Positions 24,587 through 38,341 of a stretch of DNA of 64,000 nt are shown one piece after another; the stretch's first letter is position 1; the number at the start of each line of letters is the position of its first letter. The translations under genes and the position numbers were made by a program. Location of the stretch: the NCBI RefSeq assembly GCF_041381155.1, contig NC_091134.1:1484001-1548000 (forward strand), written 5' to 3'. The stretch is from Argopecten irradians. Lineage: Eukaryota > Mollusca > Bivalvia > Pectinida > Pectinidae. The notes under the pieces were generated by a model. That model worked only from the letters and a program-made list of their open reading frames with translations. It had not been told where the DNA came from and ran no database searches.

Positions 24587-25833
24587 ACGTGATATTCCCT
24601 TACCAATTGTGTGACATCATTGCTTTGTTGTTTGTGATATTTGTCTGAACCTCACCCACAGTTGAGATACCAATGAAATGTAACACCCTTCTATGACTTA
24701 CATGTGTGTATTGGGTACGTTTAGAATTAATGGACTAATAATATTAGTTACACAGTTTGTTAGTGACCTAATACGGAAAAATATTGGGTCTAAAATAATC
24801 TTGTATCTGGCGCGGCGAAGCAACTACCGAAAATCATTATGATTACATCGACAGTGCTGTGAAGTAAGTATTTCCTGTCTCATTTTCACTGTGTTATTTA
24901 AAGTAATCGCTAAGTGATTTCTGCAGATATTTTACCAAAAAGGCATAATTTGACAGTACATCAATTCTATGCTGTAACTTATGTTTTTAAAGCAATACAC
25001 ATAATTGTCTGATCATTTGAATGATTTTCACAGCTTCGTTCTTCAAACCTTTCTGAAGAAAAAACAACATGCCAAGATGTTCTCCCGGTCATGGCACATA
25101 AAACAAAAGTTTAACCATATGTTAATGTAAGATGTAAAGACATACTTAACTAAGTGACCATCTCTGTATAAAGGTCGCCTGCTTAATAAGAACACTTTTC
25201 ACGGTGCTAAACGGTATATTTCAACACAATTTTATTCGTGTATAAAGAATACTATATCAAAGACAATTTGCTATTTGTCACTTGGATGCCCTTCATTAGA
25301 AGTGTAACTATACTTGTTTTAACCTATTGTTTTTTCATAAAATATCTAATTATTATAATAAATTTAAATGTCTTAGTCACTCTGCATTATAGATGCAGAT
25401 TTAACTTAATTAGAATTGGGCGAATGTTAGTGAGAGATAATGAGAAGACAAAAGAACCAAGTTGACGCAGACATTTACGTTATACTGTATATGCATTATA
25501 TCACTAGTATATCTAACCAACAGTTATCTATCTAGAACAAGAATATAAGTGTCCGATCTGCACTTGTTTTCTTTAAAAGCATTATTATAGAAAATATTGG
25601 AAATTATTTGAAATGCCAAGATTCAAGAAAAAAGGAATTGTACAAAGCGTTATCAAACCTTTAGTATAGTTCAAAGTCTTAAAATCTTCCTTTAGAAAAC
25701 TGTTGGTGAGTGTTTCCTCTGACTCTATAATTCAATCAAAATTTCTGACTTTCCTTGGGCGATATAAAATGTTTTCGCTGTGCTAAAATATTGTATTGTG
25801 AACCTCCTGTTCACGTATTATCTCTTTAACACT

Positions 25834-26602
25834 TTAAAGTTGTATGGTCTATAACTTTCGCTCTTTTGGTCATAGTGAAAACTGTTTAAGTGTTATACAT
25901 ATTTTTCTCCGTCTGCCTGAGGTTTAAACTTTATAATTTTACCGTTTTTTATAAAGTTGCAGCACTGGGAGTATCTTTAATTATAAAAGTAAAAAATCTT
26001 TTTAACGTGTACACGTGAAAAATAGGCTCGAAAGATGCCGAATCATTCCGAACTCTTCCGAACATCGTCGCGACAATCTCGAAGTAAAACGAAAGTTGTG
26101 AAACCAAGAGAAAATATCAACAATTTTTCATAAACAAAACATGTGGTCGACCTCTTCAGACTCTATCTACAAAGAAAATAATGCTTGCGCATTACAATAT
26201 TTGATACACACACAACATTTTACGGTAATGTGTAAATTGGATGTTTCAAATACTCAATCTGTGGACATATAACAGCATGATTTGCTCATATAGGCCAGAA
26301 GGAAAACGTAAACAAACACATGTGTGCTTACGCTAGTTACCTGGCTCACCACGTGCAGGTCGTGTCGAACGTCAGTCACGTGATACGATTAGGAATCCGA
26401 CAAAACCCGAAGTCACTGAACATGGCGGTGATTGAAGGCGCTTTATTCAAAACCAGGAATATATGATTCCTAGATTTCGGCTCTTTTATAGGCCGACATA
26501 TGCTTTTGGGGAGCTAAATCATCAAGTTACATGTCAATGTTTAAATATCAAATGTTAAAGTTACATATCGTTACAGTGAAATTAGCAGCAATACAACTTT
26601 AA
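25834..26602. mobile_element. 769-bp TTAA-flanked non-autonomous DNA transposon
   Basis: Both ends carry TTAAAGTTGTAT in inverted orientation, with TTAA at each border. The interior has no long open frame. A second copy in the same orientation lies at 41645-42309, with long matching blocks (for example ATGGCGGTGATTGAAGGCGC and TTAGGCCGACATATGC-type sequence near the right end). A piggyBac-type target preference is inferred from TTAA. Confidence 0.8.
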
Positions 26603-26690
26603 TACATCTGGTATAGTTAGTTTGATTGCCTACTATCAGTGACTAGAAACATATCTTACCTTTCAAGTATCGAAACGATTAAAACTGTTT

Positions 26691-26795
26691 ATTAGATATG
26701 CATTTATTAGATATGTATTTATTAGATATGTATTTATTAGATATGTATTTATTAGATATGTATTTATTAGATATGTATTTATTAGATATGTATTC
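26691..26795. repeat. 15-bp tandem repeat (ATTAGATATGTATTT)n
   Basis: About seven nearly identical head-to-tail units in an intergenic stretch; the first unit has C in place of T in TATGT. Confidence 0.85.
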
Positions 26796-29086
26796 AGGGT
26801 TGAAAAATAATATCATTCAACATACCCCTGATTATCTACAATAATTATTATCTGCAAACAGAAGATATAGACACGGCTCATTAACGTATTGAATGTGTCT
26901 GTGGACGCCGTTTTTAATTAGTTATTAATAATCTAACACAAAAAAACTTTGGTCTGTGGATACGTTGTTCTGTTAGACGTTATGGTAATACAATATACGG
27001 TATAACTTATCATTTTTTTATAATGTTAAATTAGAAACGCAAGCCATTCCTGAATCCAGCTAATAAGTAGTGTAAAATCACTTAAAACGACGGACATAGA
27101 CTATATGAGTATCTATTTGCCATAAGGAGATACAGTACATTTCTATTTCATTTCGATTTCCAATGCGACAGTCCATATGTTACGACCTATTTTGGAAAAA
27201 TATTGAAATTACAAGAAAGGAAACCTTGATATATATATAAACTGTGTTCCGTTTGCTGCTTATGGAAAACGATGATATAATCAATATTGGTAGATATCTA
27301 TTATCTAATTTTATCTGAAAATTTATCGTTTCACAGAAAACACTCAAGATTGTCATAAAACAATGTATAAAATATACAACTGGCATATTTATTTTAGGAT
27401 TTTAAGATATAAACTAGATGTCATTTTCCACGCTACAACATTTTTAAGGTTTATGTGCCGGGCGAAAATTTTGACACGTTATTGTTTCTTTAGTAATCTA
27501 TTGAAAACCATCAGGTTTGATGAATTAAACTGTAAAAAAAAAAAAAAAAAAAAAATTCAAATGGACTGACAAACATTTATGATACCTTATAACATTAGTC
27601 ACAGAATTAATACACTTTGAAATTCTTTTTTTATGCCTTATGAATGTTTATGATGGAAACATGTCTGCATAAATCACTTTTCAATAACTAATAACACTGT
27701 AAAAATGTGACATGAAATTTTATACCACAACGTGGCTTCATGGTCTGACCGTGTACTTATTTCACTGCACTGAAGATGTAAAAACAATGATTTTTGCCAG
27801 TACTGCATTTTCAGGTCTTATGTGTACTTGTATGTTTAAAACAAATGCACACTAAGTATTGAAATTCCCACAATGTTGGTATTTTTGGTGTTGAATAAGA
27901 TATTAAAAGCTCTTGATTCGTGAGTGTGAAAATTATGTCACATATAACTTTAAAGTCAAGGTTGACGATATGAATTCATTGTTGTTTTTTAAACTATCAT
28001 TAACGACTTTCAGGACATTTCGAGATGTTATTGTCCCCCATTAATTACTATATACTAATATGATACTGATGTGTACTAGCAGTGATCCTGGCAGCTATTT
28101 TAATGACGTTATAGTGCCGCCACATTGACGAATCATCAGGACTCTTGATTATCATCGTCAATATCTTAATTAATTAGATACAAAAGGTCATTGGATTTAT
28201 TATTATTAAATAGAAATGAGTTTAACAACATGGTAACTGAAAACAAAGAAAAACTATAATATCTTGGACGTAAAAGTTTGGACGCTTTATGAACTGAGTT
28301 AAATGTGACTTATCGCCGCAGATAATACATTTAGAAATGCATATCAGAGCAATATCCTTGCTTTGTCATTAATACTGACATAAAGTCAAGATTTGAATAA
28401 GACTTTTTTTCTGTGGTATCTAACCTTGTGAAGACATTTCGTCCGAGCATGTCGCCTTTTCTTTATTCGCCCAAATGAATTTCATTTAATAATGTAACTG
28501 CTTATGATGTGTACATATTTATTGATATCTGTTTAATTTACTTACGAGTGGATGATAAGTCATAACACCTTATACCATTTTCAAGTGTAACTCATAAAAA
28601 TAACACATACGATAATTGCAGCCCACACATTCTCTCAAGAGTAGACAAGTTTGGATAGGGAAGTGAAGCTACATTTTATTATTATTTACAAAATATGAAG
28701 ATTAAGTTCTTCACATTGCTATAAACAAGACCATGTAATGCAGAGGGTTATGGAGTCCTAAATTCCAAGTGATAACTATTTCTCGTAGTTTTATTACATA
28801 ATCGGCCCAAAACTTGGATCATTCTTCTCTCTATCGTAACATTTGATTGTGTATATAACAAAATAATTATTAGTAAAGCGGCATACGATCGCAAATGACA
28901 AAATCACGCACTTTTATATAAAAAAATAAAATCATGGAACGTGGCATGTAAGTAGTAGGTACTAATGACTATTAGAAATGTATTAAGGGTGTAAACTAGT
29001 GAAATGTTGACCGCCTTCCACTACCTTTCAAGATGGCCGTTTGATGGTAAGAAAATAGTGGTGCTGGGTTATACTAATGCATTAAA

Positions 29087-29296
29087 ATGATTTGTTTTGC
29101 AATATATGTTTTACTTGACTACTTGTTTTGGGACACATCTCGGAGAGCGCGACTATCATGGACTGCTAAAATAGAGCACAAAGAAGACCGAAGTACAGAT
29201 GATCTTTTTTCATTGGAGTACATGGAGTGTAAGAAACAGCTAAAACGAATTGCTTCTCGCATTGTTGAGTCGAAGGAGTACCAAACCACCTCTTAA
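29087..29296 (+). CDS. Small open frame of unknown status (69 codons)
   Basis: It begins with an ATG in an A-rich context, opens with a hydrophobic stretch (MICFAIYVLLDYLFW) and ends in a charged segment. Composition is more gene-like than its surroundings, but no homologue, splice site or promoter was recognised. It may be chance. Confidence 0.15.
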   Translation: MICFAIYVLLDYLFWDTSRRARLSWTAKIEHKEDRSTDDLFSLEYMECKKQLKRIASRIVESKEYQTTS

Positions 29297-29743
29297 TTAT
29301 TGAAGTAAACCGATGTCGCTTGACAGTGAAGTACGCTTTCATACAGAAATACAATCGAAGCTATAAATAATTACACGTTTATATACAAACATGTAAATAT
29401 ATTTATTCGGGCAGTCGGTGCTACTAATAACCGCGACAAAATAAAACTCATTTCATAAAGGAAATAGTAATTGGTTGATTAAGTCAGCCTCCAACCATGA
29501 AGCATAAGCCTAATTTTTTTGTTGAAAGTATTGTTTTTTTGAGATTCTTCAAACACGAATAGAAATCAATATCTATTTAACCAATTAATATTGATATACG
29601 GATGTGCTAATATGACAAACATCATAAATCTTTGATAATCTGTTGATATATTATTGATCATGTTGGCACCACATCAAGGCGTTCTGACGTATAGCGACGC
29701 TTTGACCGTGACAATACTGTTGTTACGTTGGAGGGGGGGGGGG

Positions 29744-29956
29744 GCGGTGGCCAAGTGGCTAAGATGTCTCGACATAGTATATTACCAAAAACCCTCCACA
29801 TCTGGGTTGTGAGTTCGAATACCATGCGAGGTAGTTGCCAGGTACTGACCGCTGGTCGATGGTTTTTCTCCGGGTACTCCGGCTTTCCTCCACCAACAAA
29901 CCTGGCACTTCCTTACATGACCTTGGCTGTTAATAGGACGTTAAACCAATAAAATC
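29744..29956 (+). mobile_element. tRNA-derived SINE, Ser/Leu-like head
   Basis: A tRNA-like head carries an A-box-like GTGGCCAAGTGGCTAAGA and a B-box-like GAGTTCGAATACC. A central block follows (TTTTTCTCCGGGTACTCCGG then CTTTCCTCC), then a tail TGGCTGTTAATAGGACGTTA ending in AACC. The central block is shared with the SINEs at 60530 and 18068. The tail is shared with the dispersed family at 51700 and 55006. It resembles bivalve V-type SINEs in layout, but the family name is not certain. Confidence 0.75.
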
Positions 29957-32530
29957 ATAAGTGTAACGTTACCTTCGATATTTACGCCACCCAAATATCA
30001 TTGGTTTATTTGTGTTTCTGAAACATGAAGATTGCATCGAAAAGACCGTGTATCAAAACACAATATATGTATGAACGACGTCATGGCTTCTATTTTATTT
30101 GTATTGGCTGTAACATTACTTTACTTAAATTAATTTTGAAGCAATAACCTATATCCATATACATCGTATATTAATACGAGTGAAAACGGTAACAATATAC
30201 AGTAAGATGTCGTTTTACTGTAGGAGATAAGGAAGAATAAAGTCAGTTAGGAAGAAGAGAAAAGATAAGCTAAATTAGTAGAAGTTGTTCCTCTTTTCTT
30301 GCTGTCCCTTAAATGGGGTACCGTATGACGTCACCTTTTGTAAAAGAATGTGAATGGCAAGTCATCAGCCCTTCATCTAAGGACAATTTTACCGGGCGCC
30401 ATATTGGCATACATTTTTTCCAACATTTTATTGAAATTAATCCAACAGCTAACGCGCGTCATTTAACATATCTGTCCGACAAATTCGGTTTACACATCAG
30501 TTGCATGTTATAACCAAATATACACCCGTCTTAGCTTTATACTGAACCTCAAATTATCAGTTGAAACTTGAAGCTAGAGTATCCGGAGGAAATTCATCAC
30601 TGAACCTACCGCACCTTGTGAACTGGCCTAAAATGGTCTTGTGCATGACGTCGGGAGGTGGGGAAATGCTGGAACAATATCACGGTTAGGGTTTTATAAT
30701 TTTTATCGTTAATTTTCGTATTACGATTCAGTGTGCCATTTTCAATGCGATATTAATCGATCAGTTGGGCGTTATCAATGTGTACTGATTAAACTATAAA
30801 ATTCGCCGTGTATACATGTAAAATGTCATAACGTGGCGCCCTCGCTCCTATCTATCGACATTTCCATGAATAGGAAATAACAGTAATAATATTTTTACGT
30901 AATTAGATACCAAAAGTAATGTTCAAGGAAGATAAAGCGTGGCCGAAATGCCTAAAATCAAAAATAGTACATGCATTAATTAGTGTCGATATGTTATATA
31001 GCTAATGAAAGAAGACAGCATCATTTGCAGCATGGCTATTCCCCACATTAAAAATATAGTTTGTTAGTATTTCTGCATGAAAGTTTTGGTATGATCTGTC
31101 ACTTAGCAGATTTTTACCAGTTACAAATCAGCATTGAATACCGTAAGGTAGAAAGTCTGTTTTATTGGACGAGAGTGCACATATCATTGTTTCTATCCTC
31201 TTCTATCAACACAGTGGCTATGCGATTAACCGGGTTGCATAAATATATCAAGGGAATTCATTCAAGGAATAATCTAATAAGCTGTAGACATTTTGGTAAA
31301 TGGAAATGACAAAATACAAGTGTGAACACTTACTGCATTTATTGGATACATACTTCGTTGTGGTTTCTGTAGTAATTTATAAAACACAACACAGGAACAA
31401 TAATAATAATAATTATAATACTTATTGTTTCTTATATATAAAAATGGGTTTGTCTGTAAATATTGTTTGTAAAAATATATTGAAATTATGTTTTAATCAT
31501 TTAAAGGAGACCTACAGTATTCATGTTCTATAATTCTAATTGTTTAACTACACATTAAAGACGGCAGAATCACGGTCTGCTTAAGTTTTCATTCTCAGCT
31601 CGTAGTTGACGTGCAGATGTCATAGTATCAAAATCAAATTCTCTGATGGATCAAACTTAAATCGAATTCCAATCATTGATAGGAATGAACGCAGGACAAC
31701 TGCAGGAATGTTTGAGCATTTTTGTAATGATAAATACCCAGTTGTTTGTTTTTACTGATTAACCTACTGTGTCCATTGTGTATGGCATAAGATTAGTGTT
31801 GCTGAAGTAGACTGGTTTATATCGGTGGCTGGCTTTGATAAGAATAATTGATATAATATTTCCAATGCAACAATGGGAGTCATTGCTCCTGCTTGGCAAA
31901 GTATTTTCTGTTTTGGATAACGGATTCGTTCGTTGTAGATTAAGCATTGGAGTCACTTATTTTTTTAATTTCATCGGGGAATGAAAGAAATTGTGTTTGC
32001 AAACTGTGTGAATCCGCGTAGCTCAATGTTTATAAGTAATTTTCCATGCTACTGTATAAAATGAAATACGTTTACACGTACGATTCCATTGATTTTTCCA
32101 ATAGATTATTTTTGCCAAATCAATACGCAACGCAAATATCTCTATTGTGATGTTACGATAACATCGGATTTCCGCGCCATTCCCAGATTTTTTTTTCATC
32201 GTGAAATGCCAAAAAAAAAAAAAAAAAAAAAAAAAAAATGAATAGGCCAATCAGAACAATCAGAAAGCCCGAAACAAAAAAAAATTATTACAAAAGGAAG
32301 TATTTAGGGCGATTAGACTACGATTTACACTTTATGTAGGTCTGAACTCACACTGTCACAACGAGAGGCTACCGGATAAAAATATCTTCACAAATGAACC
32401 TAACATAACTTCAGTCGTATAATGACAGCCACACTTATAATATGCATTTTGACGTTTGATATATAATTGACTGTTTCATTCGTTTGTGGTAAAGAACAAA
32501 ACAAACCAGCTTGTGTCAACCATTTCAGTT

Positions 32531-32536
32531 TTTATT
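32531..32536 (-). promoter_or_regulatory. Possible polyadenylation signal of the Kv channel gene
   Basis: AATAAA on the minus strand about 1.5 kb after the channel stop codon. The intervening sequence lacks any other gene, so it could be the 3' UTR. Confidence 0.3.
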
Positions 32537-34075
32537 ACAAAATAACATAACAGCATTACATAAGTTTTTAAAGTGCTTCCTCATTGATAGATGTCCCCAC
32601 TAGACACTAATTACAACTCACACAACACCCGGTCACGATTATAATGTTTTAACTGCAGGATGTAATGTACATGTAACACATACTGATGATTTATAATTAT
32701 AAGTATACTTAAAGTTGCTCTAATGAGCCTAATGCTAGCCACAATACTTGCTATACACATGTACTGATCTCCTCAACAGGACCAAAGGAGGTAATAAAAA
32801 AGTCATGCTTCGTCTTCAGAACGACGTCACGTTTGTATAAAACAATCTTTTGATGTCTATCCGTTGTTAAAGATTACGTTTACACTATTTTAGTAACTAA
32901 TGTTGATGGATGTCTTTAGTTCATATCTTCCAAACTCCGTCCATTACGTACATCCTGATCCCTACTGTGATCTTCCGTACGTCTTTCCGGAGTGTATGGT
33001 AGATGATGTGGAATTATCAGTAAGTTATAAAACGCCGTAATGCAAGGTTATTAAGCGGAGTACGATACCAACAGTGTGTAAATACCACAGTGTTAATGTC
33101 TTTACACTAATCTGAGCGTTACAATACTGAACAGAAACGATGGATAAGTTGTCGTGTCTTATTCAGTTTGTCACTTAACAATTCAAACCTATTTTATCAG
33201 TCTTAGCGTATTCGCTTTAAAATACATTATTAAATGAATGTGACACCAAGGGATGTATATGTTTATGTCGCTCTAATCATAACTCTGTAATGGTTCCGTT
33301 TGCTTAGATAATCGTTTAAATAGTTAGCATAGCACTAATGTATGTAAAATTCTTTAATTGTGTAGCCAAATGTCAAAGTAAAGGCCAAATTATCAAATAG
33401 ACCTCCACTATATGAGTCGTAATTGTGTGAGAACATCGTATGGTTTTGGAGACTCCAGTCCATGATGAGTCTCCTTGTGATAGCTGAAACTACCAACTAG
33501 GGTAAAAGGTAGAAAGGTAAATAAAGGTAAAAATGTCTCCTCAAACAACACAAATTATTAAGTGATGGGTTATATGAAGTCGTATAAATATTCCGTAGAC
33601 CGTAACCGTGCGAAATGATCTGATGTATACGGCTCTTTACCCATGGTAGCGGTAATGTATTCATTTTAAAACGTTACCGGTCTGGTCAAAATTTGTATCA
33701 GTATTTCAACACGACACGATAAAGTCACAAGCCTTGATGTTTTACATTTGCGGTCTATGGAACTGTCTAGAGATCAATAATGGCTCATCATGAAAACAAT
33801 TAAATGATGAATAATTCGATTTTTGTTAGCCGTGTTGCAGAATGGATTTTGATTTGATGAAATCTAATATTGTTCAAGTACTATCACTAAGTGTTAAAAA
33901 ATCCACAATCAGAAAATAAACGACTAAATGATATTATCACGAATATGTATGTTAGCCAAAAACTATCGCTTGAAATAGTTATAGATCACTGTCAAAATCA
34001 AGAAAAAATATATATTAGAAATAAAAATAAAAAAAATAAATGACTTCTCAGAAGTGCAATTGGAGAGTTCATATT

Positions 34076-34993
34076 TCAACTTTTGACGTTTTCGTTCGAA
34101 TGTTTTCCTGGTAATTCTGAGGACGAGTCGCTATTTACATCAATAGGTGTAACGCTTGCAGAGTTTTTCTTCCTCTCCTCCTCACCCATGGACGACCCCC
34201 AGACTTTAGAGTAGGCATAGAAAAGGAGAAAGTTATTCACAAATATTGGAATGATCACTGCCAGAAGGCATACCCCCGTTACAGCGCAGACAGCCCCAAC
34301 TAGCTTGGACAGACCGATGGTAGGATACACATCGCCATATCCTACCGTTGTCATGGTAACTATGGCCCACCAGAAGGCATCCGGGATACTCTCAAATACG
34401 GTGTCTCCCGAAAAGAAAGCAAATGCGCCGAACATCAGCATGGCAACGACGAGGAACATTGACATGAGCATAACCTCTATTGCACTGGCTTTGACGGAGT
34501 ACAGGAGCACGCGGAATCCAATGTAGTTCTTGACGAGTCTGAACAGACGAAACACCCGGACGATCTGTAGGCAGTGGACGATATCAAAGACAGACGCTTG
34601 GTATTTATCCTTGGGGTTGATGGCATTGACTACGTATTTAGAATACATTACGATAAGGGCAAAGATGTCGACCAGGTTGAGAAATGAAATAAAGAATTTT
34701 TTCTTGAAGGGACAAAATATTATCCTCATAATAAGTTCGATCGTGAAGAAAGTGACTGTCACATATTCTAAATACACAAGGAAATCAAGATGTGTCGCTG
34801 TTTTCGGAAGCGGGGGAATTGTTGTGTTGGAAATGTCGCTACCGTCGAAATACGCCTGGTACATGTAGAATTCGTCCCCGAAGAACTCTTTCCATTCATC
34901 CAGGTTCAGGGATCGTTTGAACGTTTTATGTGTTCCCGAAACCAGAGCTGATATGGAGACAATCACGAACACGGCGCTGACATAGAAGTAAAT
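34076..34993 (-). CDS. Voltage-gated K+ channel, common S1-S6 and C-terminal exon
   Basis: On the minus strand an acceptor CTTTTCAG at 34994 and up opens a 305-codon exon in phase 0 that ends in TGA. It encodes S1 (IYFYVSAVFVIVSISALVSG), an extracellular loop with the glycosylation site NTT, S2, S3 (VDIFALIVMYSKYVV), S4 (IVRVFRLFRLVK), S5, the pore filter TMTTVGYGD and S6. The S6 gate is atypical: the usual PVP is IIP (VIIPIFVNNF), so only the second proline remains. S4 has four basic residues at the usual three-residue spacing and Q in place of an outer arginine. The short C-terminal tail is Ser-rich. The protein would be a plasma-membrane K+ channel subunit of the Shaw/Kv3-like side of the family, judged from the zinc-type T1 domains upstream. 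T1 comes from the exon at 39886-40371 or the one at 44437-44919; both end in phase 0 and fit this acceptor. Confidence 0.93.
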   Translation of the reverse strand: MYFYVSAVFVIVSISALVSGTHKTFKRSLNLDEWKEFFGDEFYMYQAYFDGSDISNTTIPPLPKTATHLDFLVYLEYVTVTFFTIELIMRIIFCPFKKKFFISFLNLVDIFALIVMYSKYVVNAINPKDKYQASVFDIVHCLQIVRVFRLFRLVKNYIGFRVLLYSVKASAIEVMLMSMFLVVAMLMFGAFAFFSGDTVFESIPDAFWWAIVTMTTVGYGDVYPTIGLSKLVGAVCAVTGVCLLAVIIPIFVNNFLLFYAYSKVWGSSMGEEERKKNSASVTPIDVNSDSSSELPGKHSNENVKS

Positions 34994-36125
34994 CTGAAAA
35001 GATAGAAAAATATTTTCATTACATGTAGCTTACAATGTGAAACAGCATAGACTGTTACAGATGATTGTAGACTGTCTAAGAAAAAGAACTACAGAAGAAA
35101 TACTGAAGTGTCCTATACGATGCCAAACTCACTCGGCGTTATGATTTAGACCATGTAATTGTATCATTACATGGTAAATATGCAACCTATGCGTGAACAT
35201 TGTAGAATTCCTTCATTGAATTTCAATGATTTCTAATATCACTGTCGGAATATTCTCCTTAGATGAAAATTAATGTTGTTTGATTTGTCATATGAACGTA
35301 ACGCAAAAAAAAATGTGTAAGTAATATTTTAATCTTTATCGTCATGATCTGAAGATAAGGTTGAACGTAATTTTATTTTATTTCATTTTTACAGCTTTTA
35401 TCATTCAATGAGGACCTTGTGTGAATTAATTTGGCTTTATATTACCTAACGACCTATAAATAGCTGTAATCAAACACGCAAGTTATAGATAATTGATTTA
35501 GTGGTTTATAAAGATTTAAAGTTTTGTTTCCCGGGTAATGGGTGAGATTTAGCCTTCGTCTTAATTACTTTCTCACTTGCTATCAGGAAATAAAAGAAAA
35601 ATAAATGGTGCAAAGTGTTTAAGACGTAGAGTGAGACGGCACTACAGACACATCTTAAGCGCAATGTCAAGATACTATGAACATATTTGATTTCAAAAGG
35701 TTTTTGAACAACACAAGTGAAAAGCATCAAGGTGTATATTTTACAAAATCTGAAACTAATTTCCTGAATTCTCATGATATATCTGAAAATAAAATTGCTA
35801 AGCGAATGGTGTCTTTTTATATACGTGCCTTTCAGTAAGACTGTACTATAACCACATATAACCTTGGTTTTTTTCAACAGTGTCAACAGTAATATTGACA
35901 TTTTTACGAACAACTCAAATAAAAACCCATTAAACTGTAGATTTCAGAAAATCAATCTTTACTCCAAGTGTACAGTCTTCAAATCGCAGTTGACTTCTTG
36001 TAACTTTTATAGTTATGAAATAACTTAGCCTATTATTGTTGTTTTGTGGGAATTATATGACTTGCGACGAAAATAAGAGTGTGTCCCGAATAATAATAAT
36101 AATATAAGGATATAGATACTGAGAA

Positions 36126-36463
36126 CAATACAACAGCCAAGGAGTATTACCTAGACCTCTCCCAAGAGTCTAGTCACCATTAAGCTTGTAAATAGCTTTG
36201 ATGTGAATAATGTGTTAACATCATGTCCGGATAATATCTTCTGACAGGAAATATATTCCATACACCGTACATCAAACAGGCTGTTTCGGTTTAATTAATA
36301 TCTTAGGTTAATGAGTAGATGGTTCGAAAGGAATATATGTCTTAGCTTGGAGTCATTTACGACTTTGCGTTATATTTTTATATATATATTTCTGCAATAC
36401 CGTAGATCAAACTGGTTAGTTTATATTACGATACAAACTACACAATCCTAATATCAGCACACC
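36126..36463. repeat. Direct repeat copy 1 of about 330 bp
   Basis: This segment starts CAATACAACAGCCAAG and matches 38342-38668 nearly base for base in long blocks (for example CCTAGACCTCTCCCAAGAGT and GAAATATATTCCATACACCG). A third, shorter and worn piece follows at about 38669-38755. Confidence 0.85.
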
Positions 36464-36864
36464 ATTAAACCTGATTTGGCCAGTAACAACCATGTATGTT
36501 CCCGAAATCATTGAAGGTGATTATATCATCACAACAACTTTATACGGTACATTTACGCATGAAAATTAACAATCGTGGAGACAAATGCTATTTCAAACCA
36601 AATGCAGAATAACTAATCTAATAAACATCGAAAGATTATCATGTTGAGTTTTATTCATGCAAAATCATCAAGAATAACCCACCATGTTGTTTCTCTCCAT
36701 CGATAGCTGTAACGATATAGAGGTTTGTTGTCCAGTGCTCTGTGTCTGACAGATGTTCATACCCGAGACGATTTATCGTAAGGGTATGTTCAACACCTAA
36801 ACTAAAACTCAACTAATCTGACCACTTTAAATGTTTTGAAAGAAGGAGTTAAACAAAGAGAAAA

Positions 36865-37228
36865 CACTACCTTTCCGAAACGGCTTTTAATTTTTAAAAT
36901 AGGAATGTAAAACGAGATCAATAATTTTGTAGAGTCGCAGAAGTTATTAACCATACGTTTACTAGCACACTTATCATCACCTTCAGAACTGTTTAGTTAG
37001 AATAAATAAAATGTTAATTTTCATAAACGCGGGTCGTTTTATGTTTCCCGCCGTCGTCCTAAATGCCGCGCGGTAGTTGACTATCACTGCGCCACACGGC
37101 AAAACAGCGAAATGAATCTCCACTGTTATCGTACATTAGACAGGAAATCTTGCATATGTTTGGTGTTGTAACCTCATCTTAAGCCATCGATATATATTTT
37201 CTTTTGGTATTAATGTTTTTAAGAAACC
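36865..37228. mobile_element. MITE-like element beginning CACTACCTTTCCGAAACGG
   Basis: About 364 bp without coding potential, matching 63656-64000 along its length (GCATATGTTTGGTGTTGTAA, CCGCGCGGTAGTTGACTAT). It is bordered by direct repeats of about 38 bp (36825-36863 and 37229-37266, core GAAAGAAGGAGTTAAACAAA) that differ at about one base, which is far longer than a normal target-site duplication. Confidence 0.7.
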
Positions 37229-38341
37229 TTTAAATTTTTTGAAAGAAGGAGTTAAACAAAGAGAAACACAGAAAATGTTTTCATCAATTTGAAAATTGTA
37301 AAAACTCAGTAGCAAAAATTCGGGTTCCATACTCCATCAGTCCAATTTCATACCTAGTATCCTGAAATTGTTTATTTGTTTAGGTATAACGGATAATCGT
37401 CTTCCAGTATCATTTAGGGCCACACAGTCGAGGCTGGACTGTCTATGTGTAATTGTTAACCCATTCCACAAAATACTGGTGGAATAATTCTGATAGCGAT
37501 TTGATAGTCCATCGAATGTTACATTTAGTTGATAAACAATAGCAAGCCGAATATACATGCCCATGTGTTACCGCTTGCTGTTTTTGTTTGTTTGTTTCTG
37601 CAAAGTATACAGGACTATTCAGATGATCAATATTACGCACTAAACAAACGGATTTCTCAAGCAAGTACCATCTCCTTGATGAATTATGACTTGTTGTAAT
37701 TTACCACTCGTATCAGATGGTAATCTTATGTATAGGAATTTCTGAATGTTGATTATTGAAATTACATGCTTGAAAAGAACAAATTATCCGTACATTTACT
37801 ATTTATTACAAGTTAAATATTCAGCATGTACTCCTTAACAGTTTTAATACATTAAGGTCTGTAAGTCAATAATGCTTGACGGACACCAGTCGTCTATTAC
37901 ATGGTCCAGTGCGGAAATAGACTATTGAAAGAAATACGCCGAATATTGTTATTATTTCTTAATCATTTCCACACAAACTACGCCAATGGTTTTGTTTGCG
38001 AGTATGCGTAGTTAATATGTGACATCTCTTTAAAGTAAAGGTACCATATATCCTGTTATAGGTTGAGCTATGTGTTGTGGTGTGTGATGTTTGCATGTTT
38101 TGCAACATTCGTGTTGAGTTTCCTTGTAACAGTGGACGTTTTGCCCTTTTGATATCAGATTATGTGTTTTGAACGTAATGCCAAAGATACGATAATTAAT
38201 ATTAGCTTTGTATTTGAAAAAGCCGGTGGTGCTATCAATCACGTGTAAAATGACGCTTCCAGAATCCGCTAATTAGACCTCAGGGAACATGTTTATTGGT
38301 TTAGCTTTATTATCACATCCTTACATACCGTAAACAGAGCT

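Larger units (their letters stand above)
24587..32530. other. Gene-poor intergenic region
   Basis: No spliced gene could be supported between the lectin receptor and the channel locus. The region holds the TTAA element at 25834-26602, a 15-bp tandem array, a SINE at 29744-29956, and A-runs near 27535-27555 and 32211-32238. Isolated open frames of 60-80 codons (for example 29087-29296) have no supporting features. Confidence 0.45.

Noticed and set aside
30313-30513. Open frame of 66 codons with a CCATATTGG (CArG-like) motif
   Set aside because: No coding signal beyond the frame itself. The CGCCATATTGGC word recurs at about 58328 and looks like repeat sequence.
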